Below are positions 1 to 6,470 of a DNA stretch of 9,049 bases, in pieces. Position 1 is the stretch's first letter. Every line of letters starts with the position of its first letter. Both the position numbers and the translations under genes were made by a program. The stretch is from Prevotellaceae bacterium (GTDB lineage Bacteria > Bacteroidota > Bacteroidia > Bacteroidales > Bacteroidaceae), in assembly GCA_030523505.1 (NCBI GenBank), contig JAUNIK010000090.1, positions 1 through 9,049 on the forward strand. Direction: 5' to 3'. Below the pieces are notes generated by a model, which ran no database searches, was not told where the DNA came from, and was given only the letters and a program-made list of their open reading frames with translations.

Positions 1-66
1 ATCTGTTTACCAGTAACTTACGATGAATATTCGTTAATTTTACCGGACAGCTATGACTATATATAG
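1..66 (+). CDS. Possible C-terminal fragment of a gene entering from the left
   Basis: Frame 1 is open from the first base and reads 21 residues ending in ...LILPDSYDYI before TAG, directly followed by an in-frame TAA (64-69), a tandem stop. The other two forward frames close within 25 bases. The peptide resembles a normal acidic/aromatic protein end, but 21 codons is too short to identify a family, and an open frame of this length arises by chance fairly often in AT-rich DNA. It could equally be intergenic. Confidence 0.25.
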   Translation: MCLPVTYDEYSLILPDSYDYI

Positions 67-85
67 TAAACTTGCTCCAAACAGC

Positions 86-138
86 CTTATTGCGTTAATG
101 CGTTATTGTGCTTATTGCGCTAATTGCGATTTATTGAG
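86..138. repeat. Two-copy imperfect tandem repeat, ~25-bp unit
   Basis: CTTATTGCGTTAATGCG begins at 86 and CTTATTGCGCTAATTGCG begins at 111, a 25-bp period. Each unit holds two GCG cores in AT-rich sequence and runs into TTATTGTG or TTATTGAG. There are only two units. It could be a small minisatellite or a piece of a dispersed intergenic repeat. No function can be assigned. Confidence 0.45.
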
Positions 139-158
139 AGTGCCTATATATATTGTTT

Positions 159-217
159 TAAGTAATAAATGTAACAGGTATGGTCTGTTGTTTTTGTAAC
201 AGTTACATGTTACATTT
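159..217 (-). repeat. Diverged inverted copy of the 1465-1616 palindromic element
   Basis: Read on the - strand, 214 to 177 aligns without gaps to 1468-1505 with about 32 of 38 positions identical. The first 24 positions differ at only one base (blocks TGTAACATGTAAC and GTTACAAAAA). The alignment then has five poorly matched bases and GACCATACC against GACTATACC. Further on, both copies share TTATTACTTA (- strand of 159-168, and 1524-1533). AAATGTAACA (167-176) and TGTTACATTT (208-217) also form a perfect 10-bp inverted repeat inside this copy. It lies about 60 bp upstream of the promoter of the membrane-protein gene, so it could be a regulatory site or the relic of a mobile element. Confidence 0.6.
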
Positions 218-275
218 CCTTCGTCGGCAATTTGGAGACAATTAATGCCATACATAGAAGAAAAATAAGTAATAA

Positions 276-307
276 TTTGGAAATGCCCCAAATAAATAGT
301 ATATTTG
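276..307 (+). promoter_or_regulatory. Bacteroidota-type promoter for the 404-1060 gene
   Basis: TTTG (276-279), a 20-bp spacer and TATATTTG (300-307) match the Bacteroidota -33/-7 consensus (TTTG, 19-21 bp, TAnnTTTG) exactly. Transcription would start near 314, giving a leader of about 90 nt. This supports the + strand gene as expressed and argues against the overlapping - strand open frame at 112-384. Confidence 0.7.
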
Positions 308-403
308 CAATGCAATGAGACTTTTTTTCTCAACTGCATTAACACTATTATATTATTAAGGATTGTGAGTTTTTTCATGTTCAATTAATCAAGTTTGTTT
401 TAT

Positions 404-1060
404 ATGCATAAAAGATTAATGGTTCAAATACTGTGGGCTGCGGTATTATTTATTTTTTCTATGCAGGCAGAAAATATGTTTGCTACACCTGTTCAAAAGT
501 ATAATGAGGCTTATGATGTATCGCTCATCTCTCTTTTCAATAATCTTTATACAATATTATATTGTCGCATATTCGTTATTGGCTTGGCATTCCCTTCGGT
601 AAACCTTTTGAACTGGATAAAAGGGAGAATTAACAAAAATGATTATAAGGAAGTTTATAATACCTTGAAGATGATTCTAAACAAATCATGCTTTGCTAGT
701 TTTATCGTTTCTTCTTTGATTCTTTTATTGAATATCGGTCTGCATTGGGACAGACTTTTTCCCATGATAGCACTATGGATATATATCACATTCTCCCTTC
801 CGGTGCTGATTTTCTTAGTAGTATGGCTTATGAGTTGGTTGCCAAGATACACATCGGTTAGTTTCTTGACTCATGTAGTTTGCCTATTTTTACTATTGAC
901 GATGATTGTGGGATCCATGATAATTCCTATATACATGTCAAATATCTATATTTGCAGTGTCCTTTTGCTTGTCGGCATAATATGTTGTTTTATCAGGAAT
1001 CATATTGTTTCGCTTGCGAGTAAGGAAATATCTCGTATTTCTAGTATGCAAAGCGTATAA
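404..1060 (+). CDS. Multi-pass membrane protein of unknown family
   Basis: The protein has 218 residues if started at the ATG at 404. The frame extends three codons further to a TTG at 395, but ATG followed by the basic HKR and then a hydrophobic stretch is the better start. Five or six membrane segments are visible, at roughly residues 7-21, 45-64, 95-114, 119-143, 152-174 and 180-197. A short basic loop (WIKGRINKNDYKEVYNTLK, about 71-89) sits between segments two and three, and the C-terminus is polar. The first segment could be an uncleaved signal anchor. No catalytic motif, ATP-binding site or known family signature is seen. It is AT-richer than the core genes to the right. It has its own promoter and no co-directional partner in the window, and it is bracketed by inverted copies of a palindromic repeat, consistent with acquired or lineage-specific DNA. 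No terminator is evident after the stop. Confidence 0.65.
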   Translation: MHKRLMVQILWAAVLFIFSMQAENMFATPVQKYNEAYDVSLISLFNNLYTILYCRIFVIGLAFPSVNLLNWIKGRINKNDYKEVYNTLKMILNKSCFASFIVSSLILLLNIGLHWDRLFPMIALWIYITFSLPVLIFLVVWLMSWLPRYTSVSFLTHVVCLFLLLTMIVGSMIIPIYMSNIYICSVLLLVGIICCFIRNHIVSLASKEISRISSMQSV

Positions 1061-1152
1061 GACTCTTTCTATTCGTTATTCTCGCTTTTGTCGTTTCAAG
1101 TTGTTTGTAGGGGACATGAATAGGTTGTGCGAATATCCTTTACAAAACTAAT

Positions 1153-1192
1153 ATTAATGTCAGATTAATGTATAGATTAATGGTCATTAATG
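1153..1192. repeat. Four helically phased ATTAATG boxes
   Basis: ATTAATG occurs at 1153-1159, 1164-1170, 1176-1182 and 1186-1192, with start-to-start steps of 11, 12 and 10 bp. The ATTAAT core is a palindrome, so each box reads the same on both strands. Steps close to one DNA turn place all four boxes on one face of the helix, as in an array of protein-binding sites or a curved-DNA segment. No adjacent promoter was identified, so a regulatory role is inference. Confidence 0.5.
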
Positions 1193-1313
1193 TTCAAAAA
1201 ATATTTCGGAGGGATGGTGTTACAAATGTCTGATTATCAGCATGTTGCAAGATTGATTTTGCGGCTGGGAGAAAGCACCGTTTTAAGGATGTTGGAACGG
1301 CGGTTTGAGGTGG

Positions 1314-1344
1314 TCATTTCAGTGGAATGAGGGGCTCATTTCAG
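1314..1344. repeat. Direct repeat with two mutually exclusive hairpins
   Basis: TCATTTCAG occurs at 1314-1322 and 1336-1344. The intervening GGAATGAG (1324-1331) can pair with either copy. With the left copy it forms a 7-bp stem containing one T-G pair and an AGT loop. With the right copy it forms an 8-bp stem (GGAATGAG/CTCATTTC) with one G-T pair and a GGG loop. This arrangement is typical of REP-like intergenic elements, and in RNA it could act as a two-state structure. No expressed gene lies immediately downstream. Confidence 0.45.
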
Positions 1345-1464
1345 CGTTTTGGTTTCGCCGGAACACCTTGCTGACAAATCATGGGCAAAACAGAGCGATT
1401 CTATATTGGGAAATGTTTTTACAATAGCTATGGGACGTTGCTTGGTAGTGCTGGGCTCGTATGT

Positions 1465-1616
1465 AATTGTAACATGTAACAGTTACAAAAATGAGTGACT
1501 ATACCCCTTGTGCAAAGAGAGTCTTATTACTTATAGTTTATTATTATATATAATAATAAAAAGTTTTATGATAGGGGTAGGTCTCCTATTTTTGTAACAG
1601 TTATTATGTTACAATT
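1465..1616. repeat. ~150-bp near-palindromic inverted-repeat element (MITE-like)
   Basis: The left arm 1465-1507 (AATTGTAACATGTAAC...TACCCC) is an imperfect inverted match to 1574-1616 (GGGGTAGG...TGTTACAATT). Both arms contain the TGTTACA/TGTAACA and TTTTTGTAAC blocks. The centre holds a perfect 24-bp A/T palindrome (1537-1560), and the flanking core sequences are also partly inverted. The left half has about 16 extra bases (TTGTGCAAAGAGAGTC, 1508-1523). No internal gene and no obvious target-site duplication was seen. It could be a MITE, a repeat derived from a larger mobile element, or an extragenic palindrome that also ends the aroB transcript coming from the right. Confidence 0.6.
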
Positions 1617-1686
1617 CCTGTACTTCCATAGAAAAAGTTGAATGATTTTCTTCCTAACCCTTGGCTTGGTTGAATAATAATCCATT

Positions 1687-2739
1687 TCACCCTTCGCGGA
1701 GGAAGTCGAGGGCTTCTTTTATTTCTTCCTCGTTGGCTGTCTGGTTGATGAGGATGCCACATATATTATTTAATAAGGTGAAATTGATGATGCCGGCGGT
1801 GTTCTTCTTGTCGTGAGTCATCAGTTCGAGGAGTTCCGGATAGTCGTTGCAGGTAATGCCGAGGTCGCCATAGTGCTCGCGGATGAATCGTACGGTCTGT
1901 CGCATTTTGTCGGTAGGGAAATGAGTCTTGACTGCTGAAAGATATAACTCCACAATCATGCCCCATGCTACGGCATAGCCATGAAGCACCGGTTTGTCAT
2001 GGCGCATAGCCCATGATTCAAGGGCGTGACCGGCTGTGTGACCTACATTCAAAGCCTTGCGAATGCCATGCTCGTGAGGATCCTCTTCAACAATGGCCTG
2101 CTTCACTGCTACCGATTCTGCAAGCATACGGCTCAACTGGCTGTAGTCAGGTTCTTCAATATCGAAAGTAACAAGTTCTGCCCACATTTTCTCTCCCTCA
2201 CGATTGATCAGTCCATGCTTGAGCATCTCTGCATATCCTGAAAGGATATTCTCGCGGTCGAGGGTTGAGAGGAACATTGTGTCGAGTATGCAGTAAGACG
2301 CGTTGTTGAACACACCAATCTCATTCTTCAGACCACCGAAGTTCACACCGGTCTTGCCGCCAACGGAAGCATCGACCATAGAGAGTAGGGTGGTAGGGAT
2401 GTTGATGAAGTTGATGCCACGCTTGAAGCATGAAGCAGCAAAGCCGCCCAGATCGGTCACCATTCCTCCACCGAGGTTGATGAGCAGCGAATGGCGCGTA
2501 GCACCACCTCGTTGCAGTGCTTCCCATACGAGAGTCACCGACTCCAGTCCTTTGTTGGTGTCGCCGGCAGGGATGGTGATGGAAACAGCATCCTTCAGAC
2601 ATTCGAAATCAGCCACGCGAGGCAGACACAACTCGTGTGTGGTTTCGTCAGTCAGTATGAATACTCTGTCGTGCTCACAGCCTTGGATAGCCGCTTTCAA
2701 CTCGGCAGCAAGGTCTTGGGAAATGATAACTCTCTGCAT
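1687..2739 (-). CDS. aroB: 3-dehydroquinate synthase
   Basis: The enzyme is cytosolic, NAD- and metal-dependent, and converts DAHP to 3-dehydroquinate, the second step of the shikimate pathway to aromatic amino acids and chorismate. At 350 residues it is the usual length. The NAD-binding part carries INLGGGMVTDLGGF (87-100, with D96), followed by PTTLLSMVDASVGGKTGVN (115-133, with K129) and GLKNEIG (136-142). Metal and catalytic residues are E171 (GYAEMLKHGL), H234 and H238 (NVGHTAGHALE), and H253 (LHGYAVAWGM), with K173 also conserved. No key residue is missing. The ATG start gives a normal N-terminus. It is divergent from the outer-membrane protein gene and is not part of a visible aro operon, so it is probably transcribed alone. 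Its 3' end faces the palindromic element at 1465-1616. Confidence 0.96.
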   Translation of the reverse strand: MQRVIISQDLAAELKAAIQGCEHDRVFILTDETTHELCLPRVADFECLKDAVSITIPAGDTNKGLESVTLVWEALQRGGATRHSLLINLGGGMVTDLGGFAASCFKRGINFINIPTTLLSMVDASVGGKTGVNFGGLKNEIGVFNNASYCILDTMFLSTLDRENILSGYAEMLKHGLINREGEKMWAELVTFDIEEPDYSQLSRMLAESVAVKQAIVEEDPHEHGIRKALNVGHTAGHALESWAMRHDKPVLHGYAVAWGMIVELYLSAVKTHFPTDKMRQTVRFIREHYGDLGITCNDYPELLELMTHDKKNTAGIINFTLLNNICGILINQTANEEEIKEALDFLREG

Positions 2740-2780
2740 TATAATATTTCAGTTTGTAGGGCTTGTTTTGTTACTATCTG

Positions 2781-2788
2781 CAAAGTTA
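2781..2788 (-). promoter_or_regulatory. Candidate -7 element for aroB
   Basis: On the - strand this reads TAACTTTG, matching the TAnnTTTG -7 consensus, and lies about 42 bp upstream of the aroB ATG. No TTTG or TTG is found at the expected 19-22 bp upstream, so the assignment rests on the -7 box alone. A second -7-like TATATTTG on the - strand (2868-2875) also lacks a -33 partner. Confidence 0.35.
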
Positions 2789-2829
2789 ATCAATTTTTTC
2801 TTGATAATTATTCGTTTGGCAGTACTTTT

Positions 2830-2861
2830 TTTGTTTGTACCATTAAACCTGTGTAATTTTG
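2830..2861 (+). promoter_or_regulatory. Bacteroidota-type promoter for the outer-membrane protein gene
   Basis: TTTG (2830-2833), a 20-bp spacer and TAATTTTG (2854-2861) fit the Bacteroidota consensus. A second TTTG at 2834-2837 is too close for normal spacing. The predicted start near 2868 leaves a leader of about 108 nt before the ATG at 2976. Confidence 0.65.
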
Positions 2862-2927
2862 CAGCGTCAAATATAACGAAAGGCCAAAACCTTGTTTTAT
2901 GTTGGTGAAGGCCGTATATTAGTTTAG

Positions 2928-2946
2928 AGTGGGTGATGAGCCCACT
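2928..2946 (+). promoter_or_regulatory. Attenuator-like hairpin in the outer-membrane protein leader
   Basis: AGTGGG (2928-2933) pairs perfectly with CCCACT (2941-2946) around a 7-base loop and is followed by TTGTTTTTG, the layout of a short intrinsic terminator. It ends about 29 nt before the start codon, inside the predicted leader. Further upstream GGCC (2882-2885) and GGCC (2910-2913) can form a weaker stem. A 6-bp stem is marginal for termination, so attenuation is only a possibility. Confidence 0.35.
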
Positions 2947-2975
2947 TGTTTTTGCGATAACGATAATAAAACTAT

Positions 2976-5966
2976 ATGAAGAAATTTTTCCTAATAATGC
3001 TCCTTGCGGTGGTATCCTTGGCCGTTATGGCGCAGGATCGTAAGGTTGAGGGTATCCTCATCGACCGCGATACACAGGAGGCGGTGCAGATGGCAACAGT
3101 ACAGTTGCTCAAGACCGACAGCACCTATATCAGTGGTGTGCTGACAGACGAGAACGGTCTGTTTGTGCTTCAGGCACCAGCAAACGGCAAGTATTTGCTG
3201 AAGATTACCAATGTGGGATATGCCACACAGGTGAAGAAGATTGAGATTGCCGAAGATCACGACCTCAATATGGGCAAGATTGTGTTCGGCTCGGATGCTA
3301 TCATGCTTCAGGGTGTCACTGCTACAGCCTTGGCAAAGAAGGTGGTCGTGGTGGAGGACACCTTTGTATATAACAGTGCTGCGTACAAGACTCCGGAAGG
3401 TTCGGCAGTAGAGGAACTGATTCGTTTGATTCCTGGTGCACAGATCGACGACGAAGGTAATGTGACCATCAACGGAAAGACCGTGAAGAAAATCAAGATG
3501 GATGGTAAGGAGTTCATGAACGGTGACACCAAGACTGCTCTGAAGAACCTCCCTACAGCCATCGTTGAGCGTGTGAAGGCTTACGAAGGCAAGAGCGACC
3601 GTTCGCGTATCACCGGTATAGAAGACGGCGAGGACGAGATGACACTCGACTTTGGTATCAAGGCCGGAATGAACAAGGGTATGCTCGGAAATATCGACCT
3701 CGGATATGGTACTCACGACCGCTATGCTGAGCGTATGATGGCCGGTTTGTTCAAGGACGACCTGAAGATGATGGGCTTCGGCAATTTCAATAATGTCAAC
3801 GACATGGGCTTCGGTGGTCGTGGCGGTGGCTTCGGCAGAAACCGTAACGGATTGAACACCTCGAACATGGTCGGCGTGAACTTCAACTACGAGAAAACTG
3901 GATTGCTGAAATGGGACGGTTCGGTGCGTTGGAACCACGGCACATCCAACCAGTACACCAAGAACTCGAGTGAGAGTTTCGTGCTCGACAACCGCAGCTT
4001 CTCTAACAGTCTTGCACAGAACTATTCGAAGAACAAGAGCTGGAATGCCAATATGCGCTTCGAGTGGACACCTGATACAATGACCAATATCATGTTCCGT
4101 CCTTCGTTCTCATGGAGCGACAACGATGGTCGTGGTGGTAGTGTCAATGCCACATTCGATAAGGATCCATTCGAGAATACCGGCAACAAATACACCGTCG
4201 AGCAGATGGACGAGATTGTTGAGGCAATGCGCCTCCTCGGATTGGCAAAGAACGAGAAGTATGGCAGTTCGCTGTCGTATGGCGAGACAAAGAATGTGAA
4301 CGGATGGTTGCAGTTCAACCGCCGTCTGAACAACAGTGGTCGTAACCTCTCATTCAACCTTAGCGGTGGTTTCTCTTCATCAAAGAACAACTCGTTCTCA
4401 ACCCAGAATGTACAGCTCTTCCAGGTAGCAGACAAAGACTACAGTATCAACCGCTACAACGTAACCCCATCGAAGAACTGGAACTATTCTGCACAGGCAT
4501 CTTACAGCGAGCCAATTGCAAAGAAGACATATCTGCAGTTCTCGTATAAGTTTGCACAGAGCTATTCAAAGTCAGACCGCTCGACCTATGATCTCAGCGA
4601 TTTCTCAGAATTACCAGCCGACTATGCTCATCTGCTTGCATCACTCGGAATCAACAATATTCCTGAGTATCGCCAGTGGGACAAATATGTGATTGGTAAC
4701 TACGAGGACTATTACGATGAATCTGTGAGCCGCTTCTCCGAGTATAAGAATATCACTCACGACATCGAGGTGCAGTTCCGCCGTGTTCGCGACAACTATA
4801 ACTTCAACTTCGGTGTGATGGCACAGCCACAGCATCAGAACTTCGTGCAGCACTATCTCGGCAATGTTACCGATAGAGCACGCAACATCTTCAACTTCAC
4901 ACCTACAGCCGACTTCCGCTACTATTTCACAAAGCAGCATCAGTTGCGCTTCAACTATCGTGGCCGTACAACCCAGCCTTCGATGGAGCAGATGGTGGAG
5001 ATTACCGATAACTCTGACCCAATGAACATCACCGTAGGTAATCCGAACCTCAAACCTTCGTTCAACAACAATTTCGGATTCTTCTACAATAACTACATGA
5101 CCGACCATTCGCGTAATATTCTCTTCGGTGGAGGTTACAACAACACCCGCAACAAAACCGTCAGCAGTGTGAAGTACAACGCTGAAACCGGTGGTCAGAC
5201 TCGTACATACGAGAATATCGATGGCAACTGGAGCACCTTCCTCTGGGGAGAGTACAGCCAGTCGATTGACTCAATCGGTCATTGGTACGTCACCGTTCAT
5301 CCTGACTATTCGTTCAACAATAATGTTGGTCTTGTGGTCCCTGAGCGCGGAATGGAGTCAGTGAAGAGCATCACCCGTCAGCATAATATCGGCGATCGCC
5401 TTCAGGGAAGTTATCGTAACTCATGGTTGAATATCGATGTTGATGGCAATGTGAACTACAGTTATTCATACAATGACATCAACCCAGATGCAAAACTCAA
5501 CACTTGGTCGTTTGCATACGGAGGTAGCATGCAGATAACACTCCCTTGGGGTATGCAGCTCTCTACCGATTTGCACAACCGTAGTCGTCGTGGATACAAC
5601 GATGCTTCGCTCAACACCAACGAGTTGATATGGAATGCACAGATTGCACAGTCGTTCCTCCGTGCGAAGAATCTCACCGTTATGCTTCAGTTCTATGACA
5701 TCCTGAAGAATCAGAGCAACCTGACACGAACCGTTAATGAGATGATGCGTCGTGATTCAGAGTATAACTCAATCAATTCATACGCTATGCTCCGCGTGTC
5801 GTATCGCTTTCAGATGATGGGTGGCAAGGCTGCTCGCGAGCAGATGGGCCCTCCGGGAGGTCCTGGCGGTCGTCCTGACTTCAGTCGCCCAGAGTTCCGT
5901 ACTCGTGGTGGCGGTCCTGGCGGATTCCCAGGCGGTGGTCATGGAGGCTTCGGTGGTCCAAGATAA
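2976..5966 (+). CDS. Outer-membrane beta-barrel protein, TonB-receptor-like with CarboxypepD_reg-like domain
   Basis: This 996-residue protein starts with a signal peptide (MKKFFLIMLLAVVSLAVMAQ, cleavage around 19-20). A CarboxypepD_reg-like beta-sandwich follows (about 24-105, with GILIDRDTQEAVQMATVQLL and GVLTDENGLF). Residues about 125-228 form a plug-like segment (EELIRLIPGAQIDDEGNVTINGK, ALKNLPTAIVERVKAYEG). The remainder is a barrel rich in alternating aromatic/polar strands and Asn-rich loops, matching the OMP_b-brl_3 type. A Gly-rich stretch (about 266-290) lies early in the barrel. The last strand-like segment (SYAMLRVSYRFQ) is followed by a 50-residue Gly/Pro/Arg tail (947-996). No N-terminal secretin/STN domain and no downstream SusD-like partner is seen, so it is probably not a SusC transporter. 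The cargo is unknown. It is a single-gene unit ending at a strong terminator. Confidence 0.88.
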   Translation: MKKFFLIMLLAVVSLAVMAQDRKVEGILIDRDTQEAVQMATVQLLKTDSTYISGVLTDENGLFVLQAPANGKYLLKITNVGYATQVKKIEIAEDHDLNMGKIVFGSDAIMLQGVTATALAKKVVVVEDTFVYNSAAYKTPEGSAVEELIRLIPGAQIDDEGNVTINGKTVKKIKMDGKEFMNGDTKTALKNLPTAIVERVKAYEGKSDRSRITGIEDGEDEMTLDFGIKAGMNKGMLGNIDLGYGTHDRYAERMMAGLFKDDLKMMGFGNFNNVNDMGFGGRGGGFGRNRNGLNTSNMVGVNFNYEKTGLLKWDGSVRWNHGTSNQYTKNSSESFVLDNRSFSNSLAQNYSKNKSWNANMRFEWTPDTMTNIMFRPSFSWSDNDGRGGSVNATFDKDPFENTGNKYTVEQMDEIVEAMRLLGLAKNEKYGSSLSYGETKNVNGWLQFNRRLNNSGRNLSFNLSGGFSSSKNNSFSTQNVQLFQVADKDYSINRYNVTPSKNWNYSAQASYSEPIAKKTYLQFSYKFAQSYSKSDRSTYDLSDFSELPADYAHLLASLGINNIPEYRQWDKYVIGNYEDYYDESVSRFSEYKNITHDIEVQFRRVRDNYNFNFGVMAQPQHQNFVQHYLGNVTDRARNIFNFTPTADFRYYFTKQHQLRFNYRGRTTQPSMEQMVEITDNSDPMNITVGNPNLKPSFNNNFGFFYNNYMTDHSRNILFGGGYNNTRNKTVSSVKYNAETGGQTRTYENIDGNWSTFLWGEYSQSIDSIGHWYVTVHPDYSFNNNVGLVVPERGMESVKSITRQHNIGDRLQGSYRNSWLNIDVDGNVNYSYSYNDINPDAKLNTWSFAYGGSMQITLPWGMQLSTDLHNRSRRGYNDASLNTNELIWNAQIAQSFLRAKNLTVMLQFYDILKNQSNLTRTVNEMMRRDSEYNSINSYAMLRVSYRFQMMGGKAAREQMGPPGGPGGRPDFSRPEFRTRGGGPGGFPGGGHGGFGGPR

Positions 5967-5971
5967 AAAAT

Positions 5972-5998
5972 AAAGGCTGAACAGTTCGTTCAGCCTTT
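5972..5998. terminator. Bidirectional intrinsic terminator
   Basis: AAAGGCTGAAC (5972-5982) and GTTCAGCCTTT (5988-5998) form a perfect 11-bp stem with loop AGTTC. A T-run follows on the + strand (to 6000), and an A-rich run (5964-5974) supplies the U-tract on the - strand. It sits 5 bp after the outer-membrane protein stop and 8 bp beyond the S4-protein stop, so it serves both convergent transcripts. Confidence 0.93.
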
Positions 5999-6005
5999 TT
6001 CTATG

Positions 6006-6470
6006 CTATTCATCGAAATCAAACAAGTCTTCGTAATCGTCATCGTCATCGTCGAATCCAAAAGTTATCGGTTCGGAGAAGTTATCCAATGCACGGCGCT
6101 CTTTCTTCGTAGGGCGACCGGTACCACGGGCTCTGTCGATGAATCCGCTGATACGCGACATCTCGAGCAATTCGTACTGCTTGCCGTCGGTCACATTCTC
6201 ATACACCTGCGACACATACTTTGCACCGACACGTTGCTCGATGCAGTTGATTACCTTGAATGAATATGTTATCGGTGGTTTCTTCACCGAGATGACATCG
6301 CCAATCTTTACCGTTGATGAAGGTTTGAGTGTTACATTATCCTTCATCACACGACTGTTCTTGCAAGCATTGGCGGCCACAGTGCGAGTCTTGAAGATAC
6401 GAGCCGCCCACAACCATTTGTCGAGGCGGGCAGTAGGGCGTATCTGCAGTGTCTTGGTTTTCTGCTCCAT
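6006..6470 (-). CDS. hslR: RNA-binding S4 domain protein, Hsp15 (HslR) family
   Basis: This 154-residue protein has an S4 RNA-binding domain near its N-terminus (about 14-62: ARLDKWLWAARIFKTR...CKNSRV...VKIGDVI). The RLDKWLW start and the basic GTGRPTKKERR stretch (116-126) are characteristic of the Hsp15/HslR family. E. coli Hsp15 (133 residues) binds free 50S subunits still carrying peptidyl-tRNA after premature dissociation and helps recycle them. Here the protein ends in an acidic tail with six consecutive Asp (140-145) then YEDLFDFDE, absent from E. coli Hsp15. Its ATG overlaps the pth stop codon (TAATG), implying translational coupling. Family assignment is firm. Identical function to Hsp15 is inference. 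Confidence 0.85.
   Translation of the reverse strand: MEQKTKTLQIRPTARLDKWLWAARIFKTRTVAANACKNSRVMKDNVTLKPSSTVKIGDVISVKKPPITYSFKVINCIEQRVGAKYVSQVYENVTDGKQYELLEMSRISGFIDRARGTGRPTKKERRALDNFSEPITFGFDDDDDDYEDLFDFDE

Larger units (their letters stand above)
1061..1464. other. Gene-free region resembling a dispersed intergenic repeat
   Basis: No convincing gene lies between the membrane-protein stop and the palindromic element. The first ~85 bases are featureless. Then come four phased ATTAATG boxes (1153-1192), a purine run GGAGGG (1208-1213), a 34-codon open frame (1226-1330), a weak CCGTT/AACGG hairpin (1278-1300) and overlapping hairpins (1314-1342). The 1200-1440 part is GC-richer than its surroundings and looks like a composite repeat or degraded insertion remnant. 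This cannot be proven without other copies. Confidence 0.4.

Noticed and set aside
112..384. 90-codon open frame on the - strand
   Set aside because: It runs through the inverted repeat copy and across the + strand promoter at 276-307, has no clear promoter of its own and no protein-like domain. It is best explained as chance in AT-rich DNA.
395..403. TTG start for the membrane-protein gene
   Set aside because: The ATG three codons later is a standard start followed by a basic residue pair and a hydrophobic segment. Nothing favours TTG.
1061..1686. CRISPR array or tRNA gene in the gene-free region
   Set aside because: The repeats are 7-9 bases or palindromic arms with no regular spacer/repeat periodicity of CRISPR size, and no cloverleaf with CCA-type acceptor pairing was recognised.
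2303..2908. 201-codon + strand open frame opposite aroB
   Set aside because: It is antisense to the conserved, motif-complete aroB coding sequence and continues through both divergent promoters.
2991..3938. 315-codon - strand open frame opposite the outer-membrane protein gene
   Set aside because: The composition is rich in His/Val/Thr, as expected for an antisense shadow. The + strand frame has a signal peptide and recognisable domains.
2976..5966. Classification as a SusC-type glycan transporter
   Set aside because: There is no SusD-like gene or polysaccharide-degradation gene nearby, and the barrel and C-terminal tail look like the OMP_b-brl_3 type.
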